The notes: generated by a model from the letters alone, not told the origin. Shown: positions 1-9,044, numbered from the stretch's first letter. The stretch is 13,805 nt of DNA from Candidatus Zixiibacteriota bacterium (GCA_003641415.1 QNAG01000050.1:1-13805); one strand, 5' to 3'. Made by a program: numbers and translations.

Positions 1-309
1 GGGGTAGTATTACCGCCTAAGGAAGATATACTCCACAAGATGGAATCGATGATCTTTCATTTCAAGATTATCACGGAAGGCTTCAAAGCCCCAGTAGGTT
101 CAATTTACCAAGCTATCGAATCGCCCAAGGGTGAAATTGGATTCTATATCACTGGTGACGGTACCAACAAGCCGCGTCGAGTACGAGTCAGACCACCAGC
201 ATTTGTTAATTTGGCGGCGTTGCCCAAGTTGGTGGAGGGTGGTCTTTTTGCGGATGTGGTCTGTGCCATTGGGTCTATTGATATTATTTTGGGAGAGGTT
301 GACCGATGA
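1..309 (+). CDS. nuoD: NADH-quinone oxidoreductase subunit D, C-terminal fragment
   Basis: The left edge cuts this gene, and only the last 102 codons are present, in frame from base 1. NuoD (49-kDa subunit) forms the quinone-reduction site with NuoB and NuoH at the junction of the peripheral and membrane arms. It derives from the large subunit of NiFe hydrogenases. The visible part matches the conserved C-terminus: an HFK..TEGFKAP segment, then ESPKGEIGFY, then the RVRPPAFVNL stretch, and the family's typical ending GSIDIILGEVDR. The stop codon TGA overlaps the nuoE start (ATGA, 4 bp), suggesting translational coupling. An internal Met at base 40 is not a real start, because the homology continues upstream of it. 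It cannot be seen here whether this protein is fused to NuoC, as in some bacteria. Confidence 0.96.
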   Translation, partial: GVVLPPKEDILHKMESMIFHFKIITEGFKAPVGSIYQAIESPKGEIGFYITGDGTNKPRRVRVRPPAFVNLAALPKLVEGGLFADVVCAIGSIDIILGEVDR

Positions 310-782
310 TCCTGACTGAAGAATCGGTAAGAAAAATCAAGGAGAAGCTGCAGCAGTATCCCCAACCCAAATCGGTTATTCTGCCCGCACTCACAGTCGC
401 CTATCGGCAAGTGGGGTATGTCGATGCCGACATCTATCGCGAAATCTCCCATATCATCAATATTCCAACAGTAGAAGTAGCCGAAGCCGCAACATTCTAT
501 ACAATGTTTGCCAAAAAGCCACGAGGGAAATACCTCATTCAGGTTTGTCACAATATATCGTGTGCTTTGCTAGGCGCTGATTCGCTGATTGGCTATATTG
601 AGGAAAAGCTCGGCATTAAAATCGGCGAGACGACCGAGGATAATCTGTTTACCCTTGTTACTGTTGAATGTCTGGGGTCGTGTGCCACCGCTCCCATGAT
701 GCAGATAAACCAAGATTATTACGAGAAACTGACCAAGGAAAAGGTGGATCAGATTCTTGAAGATTTGAGAAGTAAGGCGTGA
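306..782 (+). CDS. nuoE: NADH-quinone oxidoreductase subunit E (24-kDa, [2Fe-2S] N1a)
   Basis: The 158-residue protein has the usual length for NuoE. It belongs to the NADH-oxidising module with NuoF and NuoG and carries the off-path N1a [2Fe-2S] cluster in a thioredoxin-like fold. The N-terminal helical region (about 1-70) includes the family pattern VAEAATFYTMF (58-68). The cluster ligands are visible as C81 and C86 (CHNISC) and C122 and C126 (ECLGSC), which is the normal spacing. The ATG lies inside the end of nuoD (4-bp overlap), and the stop overlaps the start of nuoF. No extension or fusion is visible. Confidence 0.97.
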   Translation: MILTEESVRKIKEKLQQYPQPKSVILPALTVAYRQVGYVDADIYREISHIINIPTVEVAEAATFYTMFAKKPRGKYLIQVCHNISCALLGADSLIGYIEEKLGIKIGETTEDNLFTLVTVECLGSCATAPMMQINQDYYEKLTKEKVDQILEDLRSKA

Positions 783-2116
783 TGTTCTATTCTCCAGTAA
801 GAACAAATGCTGCAGAAGTAGCCCAAAGTAATAGACTTCACTTGTTCAGATATGTCGAGGATCCAGAGCAGGTAAAAGTTGAGAAATTCGAAGAACACGG
901 TGGATATGTCGCTTGGAAGAAGGTCCTTGCTGAGATGGAACCATCACAGGTGATAGAGGAAGTAAAAAACTCCGGTTTGCGAGGAAGGGGTGGAGCCGGA
1001 TTTCCCACCGGACTGAAATGGAGTTTTGTCCCTAAAGATTCTCCCAAGCCGCGCTACCTGTGCTGCAACGCTGATGAATCCGAGCCGGGGACTTGCAAGG
1101 ATAGGGTACTCATGGAGCGCGATCCCCACGCTATTATAGAGGGTATGGCTATAGCTTCGTATGCCATCGGTTGCCATCAGATGTTCATCTATATTCGCGG
1201 TGAGTTTGCCCACTGTGCTGACTGCATGGAAAAGGCCATGAAGGAAGCTTATGAGCATGGTCATCTGGGCAAGAACATTCACGGCAGCGGTTTTGATCTT
1301 GACATGATTGTACATACCGGCGGTGGGGCATATATCTGTGGTGAGGAAACATCCCTGCTCAACTCCATTGAAGGTGAACGTGGGATGTCCCGCATCCGAC
1401 CGCCATTTCCGGCTATTGAGGGACTATATTCCTGTCCGACTATAGTCAATAATGTTGAATCACTTGCCAGCGTGCCTCATATCATTAACCATGGTGCTGG
1501 ATGGTACAAGTCACTCGGGACCGAGAAATCATGCGGAAGCAAAATATTTTCATTATCAGGGCATGTGAAACAACCGGGCAACTACGAAGTGGAATTGGGG
1601 TTCTCTCTGAAGAAGCTTATTTATGATAAAGATTATGGCGGTGGTATTCTCGGCGACAAGAAACTCAAGGGCGTAATTCCGGGTGGATCGTCAACGCCTT
1701 TCCTGACACCAGACATGATAGATATAAAATTGGACTACGAATCACTGGTGGAGGGTGGCTCTATGCTTGGCTCTGGAGCTGTGATCGTTTTCCATGAAGA
1801 TACCTGCATTGTTTGGGTTATCAAGAGACTTATTCGTTTCTACCGTCACGAATCTTGTGGCAAGTGTACTCCTTGTCGAGAAGGAACCGCATGGTTGGAA
1901 GAGTTGATCAACCGCATCGAAGCCGGACGAGGGAAGCCGGGTGATGTGGAAAAAGTAGAAGAAATCTGCGGCAACATTCTGGGTCACACCGTGTGTCCAT
2001 TGGGTGATGCGGCCGTGATGCCCATTTTATCAACACTCAAGCTCTGGCGTGATGAATGGCAGTATCACATTGATCACGGTAAGTGTATGGTCAAAACGGA
2101 TTTTGAATTTAAGTAA
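782..2116 (+). CDS. nuoF: NADH-quinone oxidoreductase subunit F (51-kDa, NADH/FMN/N3)
   Basis: NuoF binds NADH and FMN and starts electron transfer through the [4Fe-4S] cluster N3. The protein has 444 residues from the ATG at 782. A GTG at 779 would add one Met, and the numbers below include it. The glycine-rich nucleotide-binding stretch GLRGRGGAGFPTG is at about 66-78. The FMN-associated ESEPGTCKDR lies near 100-109, and GGGAYICGEETSLL at 181-194. The N3 ligands are C360, C363, C366 (ESCGKCTPCREG) and C406 (HTVCPLGD). I prefer the ATG at 782: it gives a TGATG stop-start overlap with nuoE, and an AGTAAGG at 771-777 is better spaced for it than for the GTG. The length is normal for bacterial NuoF, with no thioredoxin-like or ferredoxin fusion of the kind seen in hydrogenase HoxF/HydB proteins. 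Confidence 0.97.
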   Translation: MFYSPVRTNAAEVAQSNRLHLFRYVEDPEQVKVEKFEEHGGYVAWKKVLAEMEPSQVIEEVKNSGLRGRGGAGFPTGLKWSFVPKDSPKPRYLCCNADESEPGTCKDRVLMERDPHAIIEGMAIASYAIGCHQMFIYIRGEFAHCADCMEKAMKEAYEHGHLGKNIHGSGFDLDMIVHTGGGAYICGEETSLLNSIEGERGMSRIRPPFPAIEGLYSCPTIVNNVESLASVPHIINHGAGWYKSLGTEKSCGSKIFSLSGHVKQPGNYEVELGFSLKKLIYDKDYGGGILGDKKLKGVIPGGSSTPFLTPDMIDIKLDYESLVEGGSMLGSGAVIVFHEDTCIVWVIKRLIRFYRHESCGKCTPCREGTAWLEELINRIEAGRGKPGDVEKVEEICGNILGHTVCPLGDAAVMPILSTLKLWRDEWQYHIDHGKCMVKTDFEFK

Positions 2117-2123
2117 GTAATCT

Positions 2124-4685
2124 ATGGCTGATGATATAAAAGACAAAGTAAAGACCGACGTCCCCACTGTAACATTTACAATGGATGGTCAGGAAGTCAC
2201 TGTTGCCAAGGGCACAACTATTCTGGAAGCAGCCCGGTCTATAGGTATACATATACCAACGTTTTGCTGGCACCCCAAGCTTAAACCTGTGGGATCGTGT
2301 CGGATGTGTTATGTCGAAATTGAAAAATGGCCCAAGCTGGCTGTCTCCTGTGTTACTGAAGCAACCGATGGAATGATTGTTCATACCGAGTCCGATAAGG
2401 TAAAACGTGGAAGAAGAGCTACTCTAGAGTTCCTTCTGCTCAATCATCCTCTTGACTGTCCTACTTGTGACCAAGGCGGAGAATGTGAACTTCAGAATCT
2501 AACCTTCGAGCATGGTATCGATGACAGTCGCTTTGATTTTCAAAAGAATCGTTTCACCAGCGATACTGACAACACTGTTTTCGATGATAAGCGCATTGGC
2601 CCGGAGATCATACTCAATAGAAATAGGTGTATTCTTTGTTATCGCTGTGTTCGAGCTAACAAAGAGGCTTTTGGGGAATACGATCTGGGAGTCTATGAAA
2701 GAGGAAATATCGCCGAGATAAACGCAGCTCCTGGACAGCAGGTTAATAGCCCGTTCTCGGGAAATCTCCCGGAGATTTGTCCTGTGGGGGCATTAACAAG
2801 TGTTGATTGGCGCTATAAAATGCGAGTTTGGCTGGCCGGTAAAACCCCTTCAATATGTCCCTATTCCAGTTCTGGATCTAACATCCTGATTTACACCGAC
2901 GACAACAAGAATTTGATCCGCAGGGTTACATCCCGTTGTAACGACGACATTGATGATGGTTGGTTATCTGATATTACCAGATATGGTTACCAGATAGCCA
3001 ACTCTGAGGAACGATTGCAAACACCGCTGATCAAAAAGGAAGGCAAACAGGTCGAGGCTACCTGGGATGAAGCTCTCGAGGTGATTTGTAATCGGTTCAA
3101 GGAAATCACGGAAAAGAAGGGCAAGGTATGTATCGGCGGACTGATATCACCTTCTCTTGATAATGCTTCTTTATACTGTTCTTCAAAATTATTTCGGACT
3201 GTATTTAATAACAACAATATCGATTTTCGCACTGACTACCGCATGTTGCCCAATAAACCCGACAGCTATTTTGGCATGTTGTGCAATCGCTCTTTCAGAA
3301 TTACAGATATCGATGATAGTGATGTGATAGTGGTGCTGGGCTCCGATCTTATTCGCGAGCATCACAACGAATATTTACGGATTCGTAAAGCAGTTAATTT
3401 TAACAACGCACGTGTGTTTTCGCTGAATCCATACTCAGTAAAATCGGCTGATGTTGCACAAGCTGAGATCGTTTACAATATTGGTACTGATGAAATTATT
3501 CTGGTTGCGATTGGTTTGGCTGCAATTGAGATGGGACTTGTCGAACAGGGGTTGGCTCAAGGCTTTAAGGAGAAGGTAAAGCTTGGTTCTCTGGCGGAAG
3601 CAACCGAAGTTTGCGGTGTGTCTTCTGATGATGTGAAACTTGTTGCTCGCGCATTGGCTGGAGATGGCAAGGTTAGTGTCATAGTTGGTGAACTGATTAC
3701 TCGATCTCATGGTCGTGAGGCTGTTGCCTCTGCTCTGTTTAACCTGTCTCGGTTATTGGGAATTGATAAAAAAGGTCAAATGGCAGTGCTTGCTCGATAT
3801 GCCAATTCCCGGGGGGCTGAGAAACTTGGACTGTTGCCAATCCCTACCGGTGCTCAGGTAGAAATGCTCAAAGCCATGTGGGGTAAGTTCCCGGATGCGG
3901 AACCTCAAACGACTGATGCTATGCTGGCCTTGATGCACAAAGAAGAGATCAGCGGTGGACTGGTTCTGGGGGGAAACCCAATCATGCTCTATCCCGATCG
4001 ACAGTTTATCACCGAAGGGCTGGAGAAACTCGACTTCTTGGTAGCGTGTGATCTGTTTGAGTCGGAAACCACCGAGCTGGCCGATGTAGTCCTGCCTATG
4101 TCCAGTTGGGCCGAGTATGAAGGTTCTTATGTGAACCTTGAAGGTTGTAACCAGGTAGCATGTCAAGCCATCAAACATATTGGTCAGTCCAAGCCGGCCT
4201 TTGAGATCATTCGTTTGATAGCTGAAAAGATAGGGACTTCGTTATTTGAATCCGATGAACAGATGGCCACTGAGATTGAACAGTTGCTATCATGTGAACC
4301 CGACAATGCAACTCCTGATAATTTTGTGGATGTCTTACCATTGAGCGAAGAGGTTGATCCCGACTTCCCAATCCCCTTGTGTATATGTGACGATCCGCAC
4401 CATACTGGAGCTTTGACTCAGAAAGCACCTTCGTTGACAAATTTTACTGGGGAGGCATACATCGAAATGTCTCCTGATTTAGCTGCCAGACTTGAAGTTT
4501 CCGAGGGACAGCCGGTGCGTGTGGAATCGCCGGTCGGTAAAATAGTCATGCCTGTTAAAGTATCGAAGCATATTGACAATGATGTTGTTATTATACCCAG
4601 GAATTTCTCGCAAATAAGAGTGACATCATTGCTGATGCGCAAAAAGCGAGTTGATCGAGTCAGGATTACAAAGGTGGACGAGTAG
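2124..4685 (+). CDS. nuoG: NADH-quinone oxidoreductase subunit G (75-kDa, Fe-S)
   Basis: At 853 residues this is a long-type NuoG. It passes electrons from NuoF towards NuoI. The N-terminal ferredoxin domain carries N1b ligands C48, C59, C62, C76. The His-Cys motif for N5 is H108, C112, C115, C121, and N4 uses C169, C172, C175, C219. From about residue 240 the protein becomes a molybdopterin-oxidoreductase-like domain, which in complex I carries no cofactor. It ends in a dinucleotide-binding-type beta domain (about 770-853). The optional N7 site is lost: positions matching CPYCxxxC and WLCD read C245, S248, S252 and S282, so only one cysteine remains. The gene starts 7 bp after nuoF, with only a weak AAGTAAG upstream. 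The family assignment is secure; loss of N7 follows from the residues seen. Confidence 0.97.
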   Translation: MADDIKDKVKTDVPTVTFTMDGQEVTVAKGTTILEAARSIGIHIPTFCWHPKLKPVGSCRMCYVEIEKWPKLAVSCVTEATDGMIVHTESDKVKRGRRATLEFLLLNHPLDCPTCDQGGECELQNLTFEHGIDDSRFDFQKNRFTSDTDNTVFDDKRIGPEIILNRNRCILCYRCVRANKEAFGEYDLGVYERGNIAEINAAPGQQVNSPFSGNLPEICPVGALTSVDWRYKMRVWLAGKTPSICPYSSSGSNILIYTDDNKNLIRRVTSRCNDDIDDGWLSDITRYGYQIANSEERLQTPLIKKEGKQVEATWDEALEVICNRFKEITEKKGKVCIGGLISPSLDNASLYCSSKLFRTVFNNNNIDFRTDYRMLPNKPDSYFGMLCNRSFRITDIDDSDVIVVLGSDLIREHHNEYLRIRKAVNFNNARVFSLNPYSVKSADVAQAEIVYNIGTDEIILVAIGLAAIEMGLVEQGLAQGFKEKVKLGSLAEATEVCGVSSDDVKLVARALAGDGKVSVIVGELITRSHGREAVASALFNLSRLLGIDKKGQMAVLARYANSRGAEKLGLLPIPTGAQVEMLKAMWGKFPDAEPQTTDAMLALMHKEEISGGLVLGGNPIMLYPDRQFITEGLEKLDFLVACDLFESETTELADVVLPMSSWAEYEGSYVNLEGCNQVACQAIKHIGQSKPAFEIIRLIAEKIGTSLFESDEQMATEIEQLLSCEPDNATPDNFVDVLPLSEEVDPDFPIPLCICDDPHHTGALTQKAPSLTNFTGEAYIEMSPDLAARLEVSEGQPVRVESPVGKIVMPVKVSKHIDNDVVIIPRNFSQIRVTSLLMRKKRVDRVRITKVDE

Positions 4686-4687
4686 AT

Positions 4688-5683
4688 ATGTGGGAAATAG
4701 TCATCATATCGTCAATTAAGGTTTTGCTTGTCGTCGTAGCAATCCTGACCGGATGTGCCTACGCAACCTATATGGAACGAAAGGTACTGGGACACATGCA
4801 GCACCGCATCGGACCTTTGTATGCCGGCCCTTACGGGTTGCTGCAACCTGTAGCTGATGGCTTGAAGCTGATATTCAAGGAAGATATTGTCCCGGACAAC
4901 GTTGAAAGAACCACTTATGCGCTGGCACCTCTCTTAGCCTTTGTACCGTCCTTGCTTACCTTTGCTGTGGTACCCTTTGCTGCAGATGTTGATATGTTTG
5001 GGTATCGAATCACTGGTGTTATATCCGATCTCAACATTGGTATCCTGTGGGTATTTGCGGTAACATCGCTTGGTGTCTATGGTCTGGTTCTGGCCGGGTG
5101 GTCATCAGGCTCAAAATATTCCATGTTAGGTGCTATTAGATCATCAGCTCAGATGATATCTTACGAAGTAGCCTACGGTCTCTCAATCATTGGGGTCATC
5201 TTAATAGCCAACACCTTTTCATTGCGCGAAATAGTGGAACAACAGGCAAGTATTACTGACTGGTTTGTCTTCAGACAGCCACTTGGATTTCTGCTGTTTA
5301 TCACGTGTGCCATAGCTGAGACCAATCGCGCCCCGTTTGATTTGCCGGAAGCAGAATCAGAACTCGTAGCCGGATACCACACTGAGTACTCCTCAATGCG
5401 TTTTTCAACGTTTTTCATTTCGGAATATGCCAACATGATTGCGGTTTCCAGCGTAGCGACAACACTATTTTTCGGTGGTTGGCAAGGACCTTTGCTGCCA
5501 CCGATTTTATGGTTCTGTATTAAAGTGTTCCTGTTCATGTTTCTATATATCTGGCTGCGAGCCACCTTCCCAAGATTCCGTTATGATCAACTTATGGCTT
5601 TCGGGTGGAAAGTGCTTTTCCCATTAGCGTTGCTTAACACAATTGTGACAGCAGGTTTGGTTATGCTGACAGATTGGTTGTGA
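4688..5683 (+). CDS. nuoH: NADH-quinone oxidoreductase subunit H (membrane, quinone channel)
   Basis: NuoH is the membrane subunit that forms most of the quinone tunnel beneath NuoD and NuoB and links quinone reduction to proton pumping. The 331-residue protein has about eight hydrophobic segments. Conserved signatures are YMERKVLG (28-35), HRIGP (39-43), LIFKEDIVP (61-69), the acidic loop ETNRAPFDLPEAESELV (211-227) that lines the quinone path, and RATFPRFRYDQLM (291-303). The acidic loop is fully conserved, which argues for a working enzyme. The gene starts 2 bp after nuoG, and the GGACGAG overlapping the nuoG stop region could serve as ribosome binding site. Confidence 0.97.
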   Translation: MWEIVIISSIKVLLVVVAILTGCAYATYMERKVLGHMQHRIGPLYAGPYGLLQPVADGLKLIFKEDIVPDNVERTTYALAPLLAFVPSLLTFAVVPFAADVDMFGYRITGVISDLNIGILWVFAVTSLGVYGLVLAGWSSGSKYSMLGAIRSSAQMISYEVAYGLSIIGVILIANTFSLREIVEQQASITDWFVFRQPLGFLLFITCAIAETNRAPFDLPEAESELVAGYHTEYSSMRFSTFFISEYANMIAVSSVATTLFFGGWQGPLLPPILWFCIKVFLFMFLYIWLRATFPRFRYDQLMAFGWKVLFPLALLNTIVTAGLVMLTDWL

Positions 5684-5695
5684 GATAGGATAGTA

Positions 5696-6196
5696 ATGAA
5701 AGAAGTCATTAAAGCTGTCGGGCACGTTTTTATTAAGATGCCGCAGGGTTTGTTAGTAACTCTGAAGCATTTGTTTAAGAAGCCAGTGACACTTGACTAC
5801 CCACGCAAGAAAAAGCCGATGATGCCCAGATATCGCGGTCGCCACTATCTGGAACGTTATGACGATGGCTCCGAGCGATGTGTTTGCTGTGGTCTGTGTG
5901 CGGCAGCCTGTCCTGCGGATGCTATCTACATGGAACCGGAAGAGGGTGAGCATGGTGAACGCCGTGCCAAGGTGTATGAGATTAACCTCCTCCGTTGTAT
6001 ATTCTGCGGCTTTTGTGAAGAAGCCTGTCCCGAGGAGGCTATTTTTCTTGGACAGGAGTATGAGTTCGCAGCAGATAAACGAAATTCATTCCTGTGGACC
6101 AAGGAAGATATGCTGGTACCTCATCCGCGTAAGGACAATCCCTTTAAGAAGATTATTCGACGGGTGAGAAAAGTATATGGGGTAACGGAGCAATAG
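5696..6196 (+). CDS. nuoI: NADH-quinone oxidoreductase subunit I (two [4Fe-4S], N6a/N6b)
   Basis: NuoI is the 8Fe ferredoxin-like subunit that passes electrons from NuoG to cluster N2 in NuoB. The protein has 166 residues. The N-terminus (about 1-40) holds an amphipathic membrane-contacting helix followed by a basic stretch. Two CxxCxxCxxxCP motifs follow: C62, C65, C68, C72 and C101, C104, C107, C111. An additional Cys at 64 lies inside the first motif (CVCCGLC). The C-terminal WTKEDML and basic tail are typical of the family. It lies 12 bp after nuoH and 2 bp before nuoJ. Confidence 0.97.
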   Translation: MKEVIKAVGHVFIKMPQGLLVTLKHLFKKPVTLDYPRKKKPMMPRYRGRHYLERYDDGSERCVCCGLCAAACPADAIYMEPEEGEHGERRAKVYEINLLRCIFCGFCEEACPEEAIFLGQEYEFAADKRNSFLWTKEDMLVPHPRKDNPFKKIIRRVRKVYGVTEQ

Positions 6197-6198
6197 TC

Positions 6199-6786
6199 AT
6201 GAGTTTGGATACTCTCATATTTGTAATTTCAGTCATAGTGGCCGTTTTCAGTGCTACCATGATGATTGTGCAGCGCAATCCCATAGCATCGGTGCTATAC
6301 CTGATTGTGTCGTTAGTGGCGCAGGCTGTACTGTATGTCCAATTAGGAGCTCTGTTCCTCGGTTCCATATTGATTATTGTCTATGCTGGCGCCATCTTGG
6401 TGCTGTTCCTCTTTATAATAATGTTGCTTAATCTTCGAGGTAATGAAGACCTTGGAGAGAAATCACCTTTAGTGAGTCAGGCGACTAAGTTTATTGTCTC
6501 AATTCTGTTCGTGCTTGAGTTGGTGTTTGTAGTGCGAAGTGGCTATGTGGCAGAGAGTATCGCCACTGGTGTAGCTGATACTGGATCTACTGGGTTCGGT
6601 TCGGTTGAAGATGTGGCCTTGTTGTTATTTACCCGCTATCTGTATCCCTTCGAGTTGACATCGATTTTATTGTTGGCGGCTATCGTGGGAGCTGTGGTTA
6701 TGGCTCGACGGGAGAATCGTGATATCCAGCAATCTATGTTTGTAGAACAAACGCCATCAGAAACATTTAAGAAAGGGCAGGGTTAG
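6199..6786 (+). CDS. nuoJ: NADH-quinone oxidoreductase subunit J (membrane)
   Basis: NuoJ is a membrane-arm subunit next to NuoK whose TM3 takes part in coupling electron transfer to proton movement. The 195-residue protein has about five hydrophobic segments. It shows the family pattern QRNPIASVLYL near 25-35 and the highly conserved TM3 stretch YAGAILVLFLFIIMLLN near 62-78. The C-terminal LYPFELTSILLLAAIVG then leads into VVMARR. The connecting loop between TM4 and the last TM is Gly/Thr rich and variable, as usual. It starts 2 bp after nuoI and ends 6 bp before nuoK. Confidence 0.96.
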   Translation: MSLDTLIFVISVIVAVFSATMMIVQRNPIASVLYLIVSLVAQAVLYVQLGALFLGSILIIVYAGAILVLFLFIIMLLNLRGNEDLGEKSPLVSQATKFIVSILFVLELVFVVRSGYVAESIATGVADTGSTGFGSVEDVALLLFTRYLYPFELTSILLLAAIVGAVVMARRENRDIQQSMFVEQTPSETFKKGQG

Positions 6787-6792
6787 AATTTT

Positions 6793-7095
6793 ATGGTACC
6801 TGTGTCTGCATACTTGATTGTGGCGATAGTTCTGTTTGGCATCGGAACAGTGGGAGTGTTAATATCGCGCAACATGATTGTTATGTTCATGTGTATCGAG
6901 CTGATGCTTAATGCTGCCAATCTGGCCTTGATAGCGTTTTCACGTTCGTTGGAAGTGATGGATGGCCATGCCTTTGTTTTTCTGGTGTTGACTGTGGCTG
7001 CTGCCGAGGCGGCAGTTGGCCTGGCGATCGTGCTGGCGATATATAGAAACCGAGAAACTATCAATATAGACCGCTTCAGTATTCTAAAATGGTAG
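6793..7095 (+). CDS. nuoK: NADH-quinone oxidoreductase subunit K (membrane)
   Basis: NuoK is a 100-residue, three-helix membrane subunit homologous to MrpC of Na+/H+ antiporters. It contributes buried glutamates to the central proton-transfer axis. Both essential acids are present at the same positions as in E. coli NuoK: E36 (MCIELMLNAANL) and E72 (AAAEAAVGLAI). The purine-rich AAAGGGCAGGG around 6772-6782, inside the end of nuoJ, is the only candidate ribosome binding site and sits rather far upstream. Length and sequence are normal for the family. Confidence 0.97.
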   Translation: MVPVSAYLIVAIVLFGIGTVGVLISRNMIVMFMCIELMLNAANLALIAFSRSLEVMDGHAFVFLVLTVAAAEAAVGLAIVLAIYRNRETINIDRFSILKW

Positions 7096-7106
7096 GTACG
7101 TTGTAG

Positions 7107-9044
7107 ATGTCTGATTACTTGTATCTCATACCGTTGTTTCCGTTGATTGGGTTCCTGCTTAATGGACTACTACTGGGACGTTTGCCGCGAGTGGTTGTCA
7201 ATATCATTGCCTGCCTGTCGGTAGCAGCGGCTTTTATTATATCGGTACTTGTCTTCTTCGAACTAAAAGCTTTACCGCCTGATGTTCGCGTCATTGAGCA
7301 AACACTCTTCACCTGGATTCCATCGGGAATATTGCAGGTCAATTTCGGTCTCCTGCTGGATCCCTTATCAGCGATCATGATTTTAGTTGTGACTGGAGTT
7401 GGGTTGATTATCCATATTTACTCTATTGGCTACATAGCACATGATCCATGTTTTGGGCGATTTTTCACCTATATGAATCTGTTCATGTTTTCCATGCTGA
7501 CCCTTGTCCTTGCGGATAACTTCCTGTTTATGTTCGTCGGTTGGGAAGGTGTGGGATTATGTTCATATCTGTTGATTGGTTTCTGGTACCATAAAAAATC
7601 GGCAAGTGATGCAGGCAAGAAGGCATTCATTGTTAACCGCATCGGTGATTTTGGATTTCTGATTGGAATGTTCATTATCTTCTGGGAGGTTGGATCGCTT
7701 GAGTTCCGGGTGGTGATGGAACAAGCGCCTGTTGTGTTTATTGCGGGCGGTTCCTTGATAACGACCATCTGCCTGCTTCTCTTTGTTGGAGCTACCGGCA
7801 AGTCAGCCCAGATACCTTTATATGTCTGGTTACCGGATGCTATGGAAGGTCCGACGCCGGTGTCAGCTCTTATCCATGCTGCTACCATGGTAACTGCTGG
7901 TGTATATATGATCGCTCGTACTAATGTTCTGTATATGCTGGCTCCTGATGCTCTTATGGTGGTGGCTATCGTTGGTGCGGTAACAGCATTTTTCGCAGCC
8001 ACGATCGCTTTGACTCAGAATGATATCAAGCGGGTACTGGCTTATTCTACTGTCAGCCAACTTGGCTATATGTTTCTTGCCTGTGGAGTGGCGTCCTTCA
8101 GTGCTGGTATCTTTCACCTGATGACGCACTCTTTCTTCAAGGCGCTGTTGTTCCTTGGTGCTGGCTCGGTTATTCACGCCATGTCAGATGAACAGGACAT
8201 GCGACGTATGGGAGGATTGGGGAAACATATCAAAATAACCTATATAACTATGCTGGTTGCTGCACTGACTATTTCGGGTATCCCCGGTTTTTCCGGTTTC
8301 TTCTCCAAGGACGAGATACTCTGGAAGTCATTCTCATCACAGCATGGACATCCGATTTTTTGGGTGGTTGGTTTTGTTACTGCCGGACTAACAGCATTCT
8401 ATATGTTCCGATTAATTTACATGACGTTTCATGGCAAAGAACGCATGGATGAGGAAACGCGCCAACACATTCACGAATCGTCTAAGTCAATGACCATACC
8501 TCTGATGGTTCTGGCGGTTTTGTCGGTTGTCGGCGGTTGGATTGGGATGCCGCATATTTTTGGAGTGAGCAATTTCTTCGAACACTGGTTGGAACCGGTT
8601 ATGGCTGGTGGAAGTTATGAACCAGTCTCTCACGCCTTGGCTGCGGGCGGTGGCGATGTTGGTATGGAATGGGGATTGATGGCTGCCTCAGTAGCCTTGG
8701 TGCTCGTTTCTATCTATTTTGCGCGTACCTTTTATAAGACAAAGCCCCAACTGGCGACCGCATGGCGCAAGAAAATGTCAGGTTTACATCAAGTCTTGCT
8801 AAACAAGTACTATGTTGATGAATTCTACGGAGCTGTTATAGTCAGACCCTTGATTGTATTTTCATTGTTCTTGTGGAAAGTGGTGGATGTGATCCTGATT
8901 GACGGTTTTGTCAACGGCTCAGCCCTTGTTTACGAGGGCGTGTCGGAATCTCTCCGACGTGTTCAAACCGGTCGACTGCGTAGCTATGCTACGTTGTTCG
9001 TATTCGGTGTGGTGATCTTGGTAGCATACTTTGTTATGGATTAG
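7107..9044 (+). CDS. nuoL: NADH-quinone oxidoreductase subunit L (antiporter-like, distal)
   Basis: NuoL is the distal proton-pumping subunit, related to MrpA-type antiporters, with a long lateral helix that clamps the membrane arm. At 645 residues it is somewhat longer than E. coli NuoL (613). Functional residues are in place: E147 in GWEGVGLCSYLL, K231 in GATGKSAQIPL, H257 in ALIHAATMVTAG, H337 and H341 around FHLMTHSFFKAL, K345, and the K401-D402 pair in FFSKDEIL. The region after about residue 440 holds a hydrophilic stretch, the amphipathic lateral helix and the last anchor helix. The gene starts 11 bp after nuoK and ends 3 bp before nuoM. Confidence 0.97.
   Translation: MSDYLYLIPLFPLIGFLLNGLLLGRLPRVVVNIIACLSVAAAFIISVLVFFELKALPPDVRVIEQTLFTWIPSGILQVNFGLLLDPLSAIMILVVTGVGLIIHIYSIGYIAHDPCFGRFFTYMNLFMFSMLTLVLADNFLFMFVGWEGVGLCSYLLIGFWYHKKSASDAGKKAFIVNRIGDFGFLIGMFIIFWEVGSLEFRVVMEQAPVVFIAGGSLITTICLLLFVGATGKSAQIPLYVWLPDAMEGPTPVSALIHAATMVTAGVYMIARTNVLYMLAPDALMVVAIVGAVTAFFAATIALTQNDIKRVLAYSTVSQLGYMFLACGVASFSAGIFHLMTHSFFKALLFLGAGSVIHAMSDEQDMRRMGGLGKHIKITYITMLVAALTISGIPGFSGFFSKDEILWKSFSSQHGHPIFWVVGFVTAGLTAFYMFRLIYMTFHGKERMDEETRQHIHESSKSMTIPLMVLAVLSVVGGWIGMPHIFGVSNFFEHWLEPVMAGGSYEPVSHALAAGGGDVGMEWGLMAASVALVLVSIYFARTFYKTKPQLATAWRKKMSGLHQVLLNKYYVDEFYGAVIVRPLIVFSLFLWKVVDVILIDGFVNGSALVYEGVSESLRRVQTGRLRSYATLFVFGVVILVAYFVMD

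Noticed and set aside
779..781. GTG start for nuoF one codon before the ATG
   Set aside because: It adds a single residue and is poorly spaced from the AGTAAGG. The ATG at 782, overlapping the nuoE stop as TGATG, is the more likely start, though GTG cannot be excluded.
4434..4439. TTGACA, a -35-like hexamer inside nuoG
   Set aside because: It lies within conserved coding sequence and I see no convincing -10 box or transcript start reason; a chance match.
7469..8177. Overlapping antisense ORFs across nuoL (177 and 104 codons)
   Set aside because: They lie opposite a well-conserved coding region, show no recognisable domain or start context, and overlap each other. They are shadows of nuoL codon usage.
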